Counted from the stretch's first letter, positions 7,050 through 14,615 are shown. The stretch is 25,012 nt of DNA from an uncultured Zetaproteobacteria bacterium (GCA_947311795.1 CAMZLX010000174.1:1-25012), one strand, 5' to 3'. The notes: a model not told the origin generated them from the letters alone. Translations and numbers: made by a program.

Positions 7050-7082
7050 TTGCATAAACAATCTAGTCAGCCTAGTCTGTTT
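7050..7082 (+). promoter_or_regulatory. Operator-like palindrome and promoter of the toxin-antitoxin pair
   Basis: AAACAATCTAG-TCAGC-CTAGTCTGTTT (7056-7082) is an imperfect inverted repeat, 9 of 11 positions paired, 20 bp before the antitoxin ATG. It overlaps a possible promoter, TTGCAT (7050-7055), N17, TAGTCT (7073-7078). Antitoxins of the Phd/YefM family normally repress their own operon by binding such palindromes, so autoregulation here is likely. The promoter boxes are weak. Confidence 0.5.
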
Positions 7083-7101
7083 GTAATATTTGGAGGTGCT
7101 T

Positions 7102-7350
7102 ATGACAACATGGCAATTACAAGATGCAAAAGCGCGTTTAAGTGAAGTGGTTAAGGCAGCTAATCGAGAAGGTCCGCAAGAAGTGACTGTACGCGGTGAA
7201 CCATCGGCAGTCATTCTTTCTGTAGAGGAATATAAAAAATTGCAGCGACAGCAGCCTGATTTTGTGTCGTTTATGCAAAGTTCACCACTTACTTTTGAAG
7301 ATGTAGATATGCAACGCAATGATTCTTTAACCAGAGATATTGTATTGTGA
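7102..7350 (+). CDS. Phd/YefM-family antitoxin
   Basis: An 82-residue DNA-binding antitoxin. Seen: WQLQDAKARLSEVVKAA, the typical N-terminal Phd/YefM segment, then EGPQEVTVRGEPSAVILSVEEYKKL, the beta hairpin and helix that ends the DNA-binding fold. The remaining 30 residues are a looser, acidic tail expected to wrap the toxin. The ATG at 7102 is chosen over the TTG at 7090 because GGAGG (7092-7096) lies 5 bp before it. The stop overlaps the toxin start by 4 bp (GTGA), the classic coupling of a two-gene toxin-antitoxin operon. It should neutralise the PIN-domain ribonuclease and, with it, repress the upstream promoter. Confidence 0.92.
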   Translation: MTTWQLQDAKARLSEVVKAANREGPQEVTVRGEPSAVILSVEEYKKLQRQQPDFVSFMQSSPLTFEDVDMQRNDSLTRDIVL

Positions 7351-7760
7351 GTTATTTGCTGGATACCAATGTGTTATCCGAATTGGTACGGCCCAAGCCC
7401 CGTGCATCGGTAGTGACATGGTTTAATGATGTACCTGATGAAAGTTTGTATATCAGTGTGTTAACTATTGGTGAGATTCGCAAAGGTGTGGAAGGTGTTA
7501 CAGATGGTAAACGCAAAGAAAAATTAAGGCTTTGGCTTGAGCATGAGTTACCCGAATGGTTTGGCAATCGTGTGTTAAGTGTTGATGCAGATGTGGCAGA
7601 GCGGTGGGGAAGATTGCAAGCGCAAGCCAAACGACCAGTGCCAGCGATTGATAGCCTTCTTGCCGCCACAGCTTTGCACCATGAGCTGCGTATGGTTACA
7701 AGAAACAAAAAAGATTTTGAATATCAAGGTCTTGAAGTGATTAACCCTTGGGATACTTGA
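7347..7760 (+). CDS. PIN-domain toxin (VapC/FitB-like ribonuclease)
   Basis: A 137-residue PIN-domain protein, expected to be a magnesium-dependent ribonuclease toxin held inactive by the antitoxin encoded just before it. The acidic metal-binding residues are all present: D6 in YLLDTNVLSE, E43 in LTIGEIRKG, D102 in AIDSLLAATA and D123 in TRNKKDF. The C-terminal LEVINPWD is typical of the family. It starts at a GTG that overlaps the antitoxin stop, giving lower expression coupled to antitoxin translation. The pair is intact, so the module is probably active. VapC-type toxins cut tRNA or rRNA; the target here is not known. Pairing of a Phd/YefM antitoxin with a PIN toxin is common. Confidence 0.93.
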   Translation: MSYLLDTNVLSELVRPKPRASVVTWFNDVPDESLYISVLTIGEIRKGVEGVTDGKRKEKLRLWLEHELPEWFGNRVLSVDADVAERWGRLQAQAKRPVPAIDSLLAATALHHELRMVTRNKKDFEYQGLEVINPWDT

Positions 7761-7865
7761 TGTCACAGTTTGTGATTTCAAAGTAAAGAGGCTTGTACCA
7801 TATTATTTTCCAATGAAAGTGGCGTGACTTGGTGATAACGCACAAAGGTGGAGCGGAAGCAGGGG

Positions 7866-8738
7866 TTAATCCGCCTCAACCGCCATTGCTGCCATTTTCA
7901 TGGTGCTCTCATAAGATTTCGCGCCTGCAATGAATAACCCATTATGGCAAAACATCGCATCATCAAGCCCTGTCACGTCTTGTAGTGCTTCATCATTTAA
8001 ACCTGCCCAAGCTTTGGGCAATTCTTTTCTGTTTTCAAATGTGCCTAGTGCTGAAGGTACGGTCTGAATGCGCCATTCGCCTGTTTGCGATGGATAAACC
8101 ACAAACAAAGCTTCATCGGATAAGTTGACCACCGTTTTTTTCCACGGCGTATATTTCTCCAATACAATCACCCTTGGGTCTTCTGCACTTTCAATCGCTT
8201 TTGCAACAATGGCTTTGGCACTAAGCCCGCCGCTTGCCGCTGCAATAAAGCGGATTAACACACGCGATGCAAAGTCCACCGCTTCATCAAAGCAATCATC
8301 CATATTGCTATCTTCTTCCCATGTCGGGTTAAACATACCAATGGTTTGGCTAAGGCTAATGCCTTCTTGAACGCCTGAAACATGCCCGCAATCAATGGCA
8401 TCAATCGTGGACACCAAACCACCATCCACCGCATTGGCAACCTCTTGATTGCCTTGACACATTTCAACGCCGTATTTCTTCCAAATAATACCAAAAGAAG
8501 AATAAGGGATACCACTCTCTCGCTCACCCGCACCACCACGCTGATGATGGTCGAAGCGGTCGGTTTCAGGGTCGTATTCACCGCCCACATCCACCACAAT
8601 ATCAGCCTTGGCGATAATACTTAAATCGCGGGTGCGAATCAGCTCAAATGAAGGCAGGATATTCTTGAATACAGCGATGCTAAAGACATCATCTGCGTGA
8701 AAATTACCGTTGTGTGTTGCGATGGTTGGTTTATTCAT
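7866..8738 (-). CDS. MYG1 family protein (UPF0160, DHH-type phosphoesterase-like)
   Basis: A 290-residue protein of the MYG1 family, distantly related to DHH phosphoesterases. In eukaryotes MYG1 is a 3'-5' RNA exonuclease; the bacterial role is not settled. Seen: IATHNGNFHADDVFS at the N-terminus with H9, H14 and D16-D17 as likely metal ligands, the VVDVGGEYDPETDRFDHHQ block with D63-H64-H65, a central glycine-rich segment near GGLVSTIDAIDCGH with further D and H residues, and a C-terminal CHNGLFIAGAKSYESTMKMA block. Length is as usual for bacterial members. The gene stands alone on the minus strand after a 130-bp gap and has a leader nearly identical to that of the U32 gene, but no clear ribosome-binding site. 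Confidence 0.88.
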   Translation of the reverse strand: MNKPTIATHNGNFHADDVFSIAVFKNILPSFELIRTRDLSIIAKADIVVDVGGEYDPETDRFDHHQRGGAGERESGIPYSSFGIIWKKYGVEMCQGNQEVANAVDGGLVSTIDAIDCGHVSGVQEGISLSQTIGMFNPTWEEDSNMDDCFDEAVDFASRVLIRFIAAASGGLSAKAIVAKAIESAEDPRVIVLEKYTPWKKTVVNLSDEALFVVYPSQTGEWRIQTVPSALGTFENRKELPKAWAGLNDEALQDVTGLDDAMFCHNGLFIAGAKSYESTMKMAAMAVEAD

Positions 8739-8775
8739 GTGTTTTATGACCGTGTGTGAAGGGGATAGGGTGTTG
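8739..8775 (-). repeat. Shared leader motif, copy 1 (upstream of MYG1 gene)
   Basis: On the minus strand, CAACACCCTATCCCC (8775-8761) then about 10 variable bases, GGTCAT, and the start codon region. The same 15 bases and the GGTCAT occur at the same place before the U32 gene. TATAAA lies about 30 bp further upstream, so the motif would be in the 5' untranslated region. Confidence 0.55.
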
Positions 8776-8869
8776 CTTGCTAACTAATATGATGAACTTT
8801 ATACGAAGGCAGCTAAAAAAATAGCGTTTTAATCATGAAAGTTTACAGAGAACTTCAGCCTGAGCCACT

Positions 8870-9775
8870 TTACAGCGCCAATTCATCAACACCGAACTTG
8901 TTTCCTTGTGCAGCCCAGAGTAATTTGGCGTACCGTTCCATAGGTATATTCATTTTTTCTTGCAGCCATTTAGCTTTAATAAGCAGTTCTTTTCGTTTTA
9001 TCACGGGGATGTCGTTTTTGAATGCGAGCACAATCATGTTTCCACTTTCTGCTTCAAAACTGAGTAGTCGGTTTTCAAATTCGTGAGCGAGCAAATCATC
9101 CAGCTCTTTTCGTGATTGGAGTTCTGTGTTCCAGATATTGAGCACGAGCACACCATGTTTATTGAGGGATTTTTTACAATCATGTAAGTAGGATGGTTGG
9201 ACTTGTTTAGGCTCCATACCTTTTGCATTGAATAGGTCTGAAAAAATAATATCGCTTTTAAAGTCAGTGTTTTTTATATAGTTCACCGCATCGTCTATAT
9301 GAATGGAGAGGCGATTCGTATCGGGCAAGTAAAAATACTTTTTTGTAATATTCACGACTGCTTCACGGTATTCAACTGCATGTATGTTTAGCTCAGGAAA
9401 ACTATGCAGTAGGTTCTTTACCATAGAACCCGCGCCCAGCCCCATGATGGTGACTGTGTTTGTGCTGGGGATAAACAATAAAGCTGCCATCATAGCTTGG
9501 GTATAACCAAGGTGTAACCCGTTAATATCATTGAGTTTCATGGCGCTTTGATAGATTTGCCCATCAAAGCTGAGAATCCGACTGGTTCTCGTTTCGTAAA
9601 CATAAATTGGACCATACTCATCTGTTGTTGAAGAGATGCAGGTTCCTTTGATATCCATCTTATTGAAATACCTCTTAACTTTTGTGTAGACATCAACAAG
9701 TACAGATACCGTCTTGGTAACCAATCGTTTTTCTACTGCCTGTTTTAATTCACTCACCCAATATACATTGTTCAT
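8870..9775 (-). CDS. Spermidine-synthase-like methyltransferase-fold protein
   Basis: A 301-residue Rossmann-fold protein of the polyamine synthase/spermidine-synthase-like group. Seen: a beta-rich N-terminal part (GPIYVYETRTSRILSFDGQIYQSAMKL), the glycine-rich nucleotide loop GLGAGSMVK (112-120), acidic E135 after the second strand (HAVEYRE), DDAVNYI (161-167) and IIFSDLFNAKG with D180. Polyamine synthases usually have the catalytic aspartate and a YH..M.H region near here; GMEPKQVQPSYL is different, so true polyamine synthesis is unproven. The first 40 residues are not conserved in the fold. It is the last gene of a minus-strand set with the U32 and GST genes, overlapping the GST frame by 26 bp, which points to coupled translation. 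Confidence 0.7.
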   Translation of the reverse strand: MNNVYWVSELKQAVEKRLVTKTVSVLVDVYTKVKRYFNKMDIKGTCISSTTDEYGPIYVYETRTSRILSFDGQIYQSAMKLNDINGLHLGYTQAMMAALLFIPSTNTVTIMGLGAGSMVKNLLHSFPELNIHAVEYREAVVNITKKYFYLPDTNRLSIHIDDAVNYIKNTDFKSDIIFSDLFNAKGMEPKQVQPSYLHDCKKSLNKHGVLVLNIWNTELQSRKELDDLLAHEFENRLLSFEAESGNMIVLAFKNDIPVIKRKELLIKAKWLQEKMNIPMERYAKLLWAAQGNKFGVDELAL

Positions 9776-10427
9776 GATGATCTAACCACAATGGATATTT
9801 AAACATGGCTTTAGCAAACAACCTGCTTTGCAAATGATGAGACAACCAACAACGTAGGTTACTGTATCTATCTTGAGAAAATATGGATTTGTTGACTCTA
9901 GAGAACTGCCGAATAAAAGGTAACAGAGCATAATCAAGCAAGCTGGGCGTAGCACCCATGAGAAACTCATGTTGTGTTAGACGTTGTTCCATTGCTTGAA
10001 TAAAAGGTTCGCATTCAAGTCTGCAGGTTTCTAAATCATTGCCGTGATAGCGTTTGGCGTGTTTGTATTTTTCTAGGGTAGGTTTAAATTCAGTATCGCT
10101 TTCTTCAATGATGTTGAGCATTTCGGTCAGTTTCTTTTCATCGTGAGCATAGCGTAGGTTTTCTGGGTCATTGCGCTTTAATGCCCAAAGCATGATGCCC
10201 AAACTTTCGTCGATGACCTTATCCTTTGGCTTAGAACCATCAACATCGCCGTTTTCAATAATCAAAACAGGCACGGTGCCTTTGGGGGACGCAAGCAACA
10301 TCTCTGTAGGTTTGTCTTTCAAGGAAATAGCGCGTAGCTGCACCTTTTGTTGCGCAAGCAACAGCACCAATCTTGCGCGCATGGCGTATGGACAGTGTTG
10401 TAAGGAGTAAAGTATTGGTGTTGGCAT
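9750..10427 (-). CDS. Glutathione S-transferase family protein
   Basis: A 225-residue cytosolic GST-fold protein. The N-terminal thioredoxin-like domain has YSLQHCPYAMRARLVL with C12-P-Y-A, a cysteine-type active site as in glutaredoxin-like or omega/beta GSTs, and PKGTVPVLI with the cis-proline that binds glutathione, followed by VIDESLGIM for the gamma-glutamyl group. The C-terminal half is helical, containing FLMGATPSLLDYALLPFIRQF, the conserved N-cap motif with an aspartate. Its substrate is unknown; glutathione-dependent reduction or deglutathionylation is likely for a cysteine-type enzyme. It begins 10 bp after the U32 stop and its 3' end overlaps the next gene, so the three form one transcript. 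Confidence 0.88.
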   Translation of the reverse strand: MPTPILYSLQHCPYAMRARLVLLLAQQKVQLRAISLKDKPTEMLLASPKGTVPVLIIENGDVDGSKPKDKVIDESLGIMLWALKRNDPENLRYAHDEKKLTEMLNIIEESDTEFKPTLEKYKHAKRYHGNDLETCRLECEPFIQAMEQRLTQHEFLMGATPSLLDYALLPFIRQFSRVNKSIFSQDRYSNLRCWLSHHLQSRLFAKAMFKYPLWLDHHEQCILGE

Positions 10428-10437
10428 GGTGTGCGCC

Positions 10438-12741
10438 TTACAAGCCTTGTCTGTATTGCGCGTTTGTCGATAGAATCACCATATTGCTTAGCAGTTCTGC
10501 GGCTTGTTTTTTGCTATCGTCATTGTGTCCATTTAACAGGTTTTCAAAGTAGGTAATCAGTTGGGTTTTATCATGTTCTTGTTTAGAGCCTGCACCAATA
10601 TTGGTGAGATCAATAAAGAACTCATCAAATAGGTCGCCCAAATCACTGACGATGTCTGCGTTTAGAAATTGCTCATGATTATAAATGCTTGGATAGCCAC
10701 CACGTTGTTTATCCACGGCAAACGATACGCCTTTCACATTGGTAATCGTCGTCGCTTTTTCACACTTCAACATACAACCATCTTCAATCGTGGGTTTATT
10801 GCAGCCTACAGTTTGTTGGAAGAAACACTGGCGGCTGGTCATCAATAAAATGGGATGGTAGATACTATAAAGCAATTTAAAGTTGTCAGGGTGGGCAATC
10901 TTTTTGATTTGCATACGGTTGATTTCGTTAGAAATAAATGCGCCAGCACAGTTCAACTCTTCTTGTAGCGTTAATAGGGCATAGGAGTTGGTCGTATTTA
11001 ATAAAGGCCCTGCAATCCATTCAATACCCATCTCATAGGCTTGATAAGCAATGCCTGTGTTATTGCTTACAATACGATTTGGTTTGATTTCTTCTAACAA
11101 ACGCACCGATTCATCATAATCTTTGCCAATTAACACAGCAGGAAACCACGGGATAAGTTGCGGGTTTCGCTTGAAAATATCAATATATTTATTGCAGCCT
11201 TTCTTCCAACTTTCGGGCAGCTTGAAATATAGATCCGCATCGGTGATGGCACGCAAAGTCACATCTTTTTCATCTGCGATAAGTATCGACATACTGTGTT
11301 GATGATTTTCTTTGGCATGGCTTTTTAAAGGTGGCACATCCACAAATGGTACAAGCTCAATTTTATCATTTAATAGGTATGCCGCTTGGTTTTTAAGGGC
11401 AGTTAGCTCTTTAAAAGGAATACTCAAACCCTCGCCAAGCTCACCACACTCAAAACCAATGATATTGTAATCATTGTTGGCAAAGTTTTTAAATCGCTTT
11501 TCGATGATAGCTTGGGTGATGGGCAAGTCCTTGGTGCTGCGTAGTTGCGATTCAGTCTGCAACGTGTGAGTTTTGTTGGTATCACCACCATCAACATCGT
11601 CTCCAATCGTTAAGGTCAGACACAAAGGTTGGTTTAACTGCCCAGAAAATATCAGGCGCAAAGGTTGTTTGGCAATGCTAAGATACTTAATTTTTTCAGC
11701 CAATTCTTCGCCAAGTTGGTTCTTTTTAACAAACAAACCATCTTTCACTTCTTGAATTTGAATCACGGTCTTGGCGCTGCTTTCTGCAACAGCATGTTCA
11801 ATACTATGGTCGCGAGGGTTGTCGATAAACATGTCCTTAGCGAGGTTTCCCTGTAAAAAGAAGTTGGTAAAATCACGGTTGAAAACACGGTGCAAATTCG
11901 AGTCATCAGGCGCTAATTTGCCCGATACCACAAAGCTATCCATTGATTTTCGCCAAGTGTCGGTCACGGTATAAACATAGTGGGCATTTTTGATGCGACC
12001 TTCGATTTTTAGTGAATCCACTTTTGCATCAACCAATTGAGGTAAATCAAAATAAGCTGAATTATCTTTCAAGTTAAGCGGAAAACGATTGCCTGCATCT
12101 GTGATTTCATACTCATCACGACATGCTTGGCTACAACTACCGCGATTGCCTGAATTGCCCACGCTTACCGAGCTAGAATAACACTGCCCAGAGAAAGCAA
12201 TGCATAATGCGCCATGCACAAATACTTCGGTAAGCACATCGTGTTCATGTGCAACCGCAGTTAATGATTTAATTTCGTGGATATTTAATTCGCGTGATAA
12301 ATTAAGGCGTGAAGCACCTATTTTCGCCAGAAACTTGATTTGTCCTTCATTATGCGTGGTCAGTTGGGTGGATGCGTGAATATCAAGTGATGGGAAATAC
12401 TTCTTCACCAAATTAAAAATACCAAGGTCTTGCACAATGATGCCGTCAATACCTGAATTTACCAATTTATTCAGTAGTTTAATGAGGCTAGGCATTTCTT
12501 GCTCTAGAATCACGACATTCACGGTTAAAAATATTTCGCAATCATACTTGTGCGCTAAGCGAATCACGCCTGTTAAATCATCATAGGAAAGGTTAGCCGC
12601 ACGGTTACGCGCATTAAAATTATCCAAACCACAATACACAGCATTCGCACCAGCAATCACTGCAGCTTTAATGGCTTCAACACCGCCACCAGGGGCTAAT
12701 AATTCAATCTTTCTACTGATGTTGCTACCGTTATTATTCAT
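10438..12741 (-). CDS. U32 family peptidase, RlhA-like (putative 23S rRNA hydroxylation)
   Basis: A 767-residue protein. Residues 11-300 form the U32 domain: IELLAPGGGVEAIKAAVIAG, a TIM-barrel start; GIDGIIVQDLG; LDIHASTQLTTHN; LSRELNIHEI; and four cysteines C180, C187, C203 and C207 (GALCIAFSGQCY... RGSCSQACR), expected to bind an iron-sulfur cluster. A long C-terminal extension with a collagenase-like DUF3656 position follows, and two more cysteine-rich spots (CFFQQTVGC, CMLKC) lie near residues 660-685. E. coli RlhA, with the same design, hydroxylates C2501 of 23S rRNA using prephenate. The match of layout makes that role plausible, but the gene could also be another U32 hydroxylase. It heads the transcript with GST and the spermidine-synthase-like gene. 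Confidence 0.85.
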   Translation of the reverse strand: MNNNGSNISRKIELLAPGGGVEAIKAAVIAGANAVYCGLDNFNARNRAANLSYDDLTGVIRLAHKYDCEIFLTVNVVILEQEMPSLIKLLNKLVNSGIDGIIVQDLGIFNLVKKYFPSLDIHASTQLTTHNEGQIKFLAKIGASRLNLSRELNIHEIKSLTAVAHEHDVLTEVFVHGALCIAFSGQCYSSSVSVGNSGNRGSCSQACRDEYEITDAGNRFPLNLKDNSAYFDLPQLVDAKVDSLKIEGRIKNAHYVYTVTDTWRKSMDSFVVSGKLAPDDSNLHRVFNRDFTNFFLQGNLAKDMFIDNPRDHSIEHAVAESSAKTVIQIQEVKDGLFVKKNQLGEELAEKIKYLSIAKQPLRLIFSGQLNQPLCLTLTIGDDVDGGDTNKTHTLQTESQLRSTKDLPITQAIIEKRFKNFANNDYNIIGFECGELGEGLSIPFKELTALKNQAAYLLNDKIELVPFVDVPPLKSHAKENHQHSMSILIADEKDVTLRAITDADLYFKLPESWKKGCNKYIDIFKRNPQLIPWFPAVLIGKDYDESVRLLEEIKPNRIVSNNTGIAYQAYEMGIEWIAGPLLNTTNSYALLTLQEELNCAGAFISNEINRMQIKKIAHPDNFKLLYSIYHPILLMTSRQCFFQQTVGCNKPTIEDGCMLKCEKATTITNVKGVSFAVDKQRGGYPSIYNHEQFLNADIVSDLGDLFDEFFIDLTNIGAGSKQEHDKTQLITYFENLLNGHNDDSKKQAAELLSNMVILSTNAQYRQGL

Positions 12742-12777
12742 TTATTTGATGACCATTGAAGAGGGGATAGGGTGTTG
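12742..12777 (-). repeat. Shared leader motif, copy 2 (upstream of U32 gene)
   Basis: CAACACCCTATCCCC (12777-12763) and GGTCAT are repeated from the MYG1 leader at the same distance from the ATG. An extended -10-like TTGGTATAAG lies about 30 bp upstream, matching TATAAA before MYG1. Neither leader has an obvious Shine-Dalgarno sequence. Confidence 0.55.
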
Positions 12778-12877
12778 AGGCTTAATATTTTGAGCAATCT
12801 TATACCAAGATAACTTACAAAAATAGAATCTTCTGGTAATCCGCCCATAAGTGTCTGCATTTATAAGTAGAAAATTG

Positions 12878-12961
12878 TTACGCAGCTAACGCCAGCTTTT
12901 GCTTAGGCGTTATACCACCAAGTGCCATATTAGGTCGTTCGTTGTTGTACGTCCATAACCA
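12878..12961 (-). mobile_element. IS3-family transposase remnant (last ~27 codons of OrfB)
   Basis: On the minus strand the frame reads WLWTYNNERPNMALGGITP, then KQKLALAA and a stop at 12878. This is the well-conserved C-terminal end of the IS3-family integrase-type transposase. All upstream catalytic parts (the DDE residues) are missing: beyond 12961 the sequence changes to a different gene. The sequence downstream to about 12840 probably holds the element's right end, though I cannot define its terminal inverted repeat. It is a dead fragment of an element that was inserted and then lost most of its length. Confidence 0.85.
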
Positions 12962-13053
12962 GCGCGGTGGGCAATGCTGGCAAACATGGTTAAGCGCCAT
13001 TTATAGATGCTTAATCGCGGACTTAACGGTGGTTGTTTCATCTCTTGGCTCAT
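12962..13053 (-). pseudogene. sdhC: sdhC remnant: N-terminus of succinate dehydrogenase cytochrome b subunit
   Basis: The minus frame from 13053 reads MSQEMKQPPLSPRLSIYKWR then LTMFASIAHRA. The RPLSPHLxIYKW...T..SIxHR pattern is the start of the SdhC membrane anchor of complex II, just before its first membrane helix. After about 31 codons the reading switches at about 12961 to the IS3 transposase tail, so the rest of SdhC (haem ligand and three membrane helices) is gone. No sdhD, sdhA or sdhB follows. It is a truncated relic; an intact sdh operon presumably lies elsewhere in the genome or has been moved. The start could be the ATG at 13053 or 13041. Confidence 0.75.
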
Positions 13054-13062
13054 AGAAAACTC

Positions 13063-13091
13063 ATCATACGACTAAGTCGAAAAAATCACAA
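13063..13091 (-). promoter_or_regulatory. Promoter-like sequence before the sdhC remnant
   Basis: TTGTGA (13091-13086), exactly 17 bp, then TATGAT (13068-13063) on the minus strand: four and five of six consensus bases at ideal spacing. The spacer contains the perfect palindrome CGACT-T-AGTCG. It would start RNA 2-3 bases before the remnant ATG (a near-leaderless message) and may still fire into the IS3 debris toward the U32 operon. Confidence 0.45.
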
Positions 13092-13110
13092 GGGGGATTA
13101 CAATCCTTTT

Positions 13111-13179
13111 GTCATACCCAACTTGATTGGGTATCCAGTTTGTTTAAGTCACTGGATTCCGCATCAAGTGCGGAATGAC
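13111..13179. repeat. Dispersed palindromic repeat, copy 1 (GTCAT...ATGAC type)
   Basis: Two hairpins, ATACCCAA-CTTGA-TTGGGTAT and ATTCCGCA-TCAAG-TGCGGAAT, are joined by ATCCAGT...ACTGGAT, and the whole is bounded by GTCAT and ATGAC. This is the layout of common small non-coding repeats bounded by GTCATTCC/GGAATGAC. It sits between the sdhC remnant's promoter and the broken secreted-protein gene. Confidence 0.7.
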
Positions 13180-13198
13180 GAGCCATAGAATTGAAAAA

Positions 13199-13935
13199 TT
13201 AATTTTCAGTTCTTTTCCTTAGTTCTTTATCGGCATTGTTTAATACTTTTGATAGATACATATTATCTGGCGAATTGGCATACATTTCGGATAAAATTGA
13301 ATATACTTGCTTATGCTGTACTGCATTAGAGGTTAAAGACCAGTTTGCAGCGCCTCCAATCATGAGTTTATTAATGTTGCCTTTAATATCAACCCACGGC
13401 AAAGCGGATGCTATTCTTTTTATTGGTAACTTTGAACCTGTAGCCGCAAACATTCCCCAAAGAGCATCCAAAGTCCAAGCCCCTTGTTCTAGGGGTATTT
13501 TTAAAATGTCTACTGGTTCACCTTTTCTCAAGTAAGAAAAATCTGCGTTTAGCACTTTGTTTGAATCCAGCATGTCATAAACTTCTTTTTTGGATTCAGG
13601 AATGTCTGCATACCATATGCCGAGTACAAGTATACCCAAATGAGCTTTGTTGATGTTCTTTAGTTTTTGTTTCCATTCCTCTACCTTTTCAGGGTTATCT
13701 CCTATAACTCCTGCTAGAAAGCCAAACAGTGGAGCATATGCATTTTTTTATCAAGAACTCCACTAGTACTCATATATTTAACTGCGTCAGGTATTTTATC
13801 AGGTTCAGGGTTTTGATAGTAGAACATCAACCAATGTGAAAACTCCGAAGGTGAACTGAACGTATTCTCAGCATAACATGGAGAAGAAGTTAAAATTAGC
13901 AGAGTTACTATTATAGTGAGTACTTTATTCATCAT
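13199..13935 (-). pseudogene. Exported protein of unknown function, frameshifted at an A7 run
   Basis: Two reading frames on the minus strand make one protein. The first (13935-13714) starts MMNKVLTIIVTLLILTSSPC with a signal peptide likely cut after CYA (residue 22), and continues to GVLDKKMHMLHCLAF and a stop. Just before that, at an A7 run near 13748-13742, the frame in which GVLDKK would be followed by NAYAPLFGFLAGVIGDNPEK stays open to the stop at 13199, giving about 245 residues in all. SD AGGA lies 6 bp before the start. I recognise no domain; the mature part is mostly helical with several aromatic residues. One extra A would restore the frame, so this is a pseudogene, a sequencing error, or a slippage-regulated gene. 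It follows the hydrolase gene by 34 bp. Confidence 0.6.
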
Positions 13936-13969
13936 GTGTTGTCCTTTTTATACTTTTATTTCGATTAGG

Positions 13970-14593
13970 TTAACTTTTCTCAAATGTTTTACAAAGCCGT
14001 TGCAATGCTTCCAAATGATTGGGGAAGAAGTGACCAGCACCTTCAACCTCATAAAATTGAACATGCGGTAGCTTTGCAACAAAGGTTTTGACCTGTTCAA
14101 ACGGTACGATTTCATCGGCTGTACCTTGGATAATGGTTAGCGGGCGGGTATCACCCAACATAAAATCAAATGACCATAGGTTGACCGCAGGCGCAACGGC
14201 TAACATCTTTTGAATGCGGCTATCATGCCTTGCAGCTTGTAGCCCTGCATATGTACCGAATGAGAAACCTGCCAAGTATAATGGACTGTTGGGGTGATTG
14301 GCTTCGAGCCAATCAATCATGGCGGTGACATCATCAGCTTCACCCACGCCTTCATCCCACGCACCTTCGCTTTTTTCAACACCTCTGAAATTAAAGCGCA
14401 ATACGGAAAACCCAAGCTCTTCAAAAGCCCGCGCCATCCAATACACCACTTTATTGCGCATGGTTCCGCCATACACAGGATGCGGATGACAGACTACAAT
14501 CGCAGGTTTGCCTGCTTCGCCTTGGTGATACAAGGCTTCAAGTCTACCTCTTGGGCCATCCAACATCATTTTTTCAGGGTGGTGACTATTCAT
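13970..14593 (-). CDS. Alpha/beta hydrolase (dienelactone hydrolase-like)
   Basis: A 207-residue cytosolic serine hydrolase. From the ATG at 14593: VCHPHPVYGGTM with HPHP at 36-39 (oxyanion-hole region), FNFRGVEKSEG, the nucleophile elbow GFSFG with S111, GTADEIVP with D160, and GAGHFF with H188, so the Ser-Asp-His triad is complete. The short form with HPHP and GVG-SEG is typical of a widespread bacterial group of unknown substrate often called alpha/beta family hydrolase or YfhR-like. The frame is open to 14644 with an ATG there, but that would overlap the ArsC-like gene; the ATG at 14593, after a GAGAAT stretch, leaves a 22-bp gap. It is the last intact gene of the map operon. Confidence 0.85.
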   Translation of the reverse strand: MNSHHPEKMMLDGPRGRLEALYHQGEAGKPAIVVCHPHPVYGGTMRNKVVYWMARAFEELGFSVLRFNFRGVEKSEGAWDEGVGEADDVTAMIDWLEANHPNSPLYLAGFSFGTYAGLQAARHDSRIQKMLAVAPAVNLWSFDFMLGDTRPLTIIQGTADEIVPFEQVKTFVAKLPHVQFYEVEGAGHFFPNHLEALQRLCKTFEKS

Positions 14594-14615
14594 GTTTTTA
14601 TTCTCGATTTTATGT

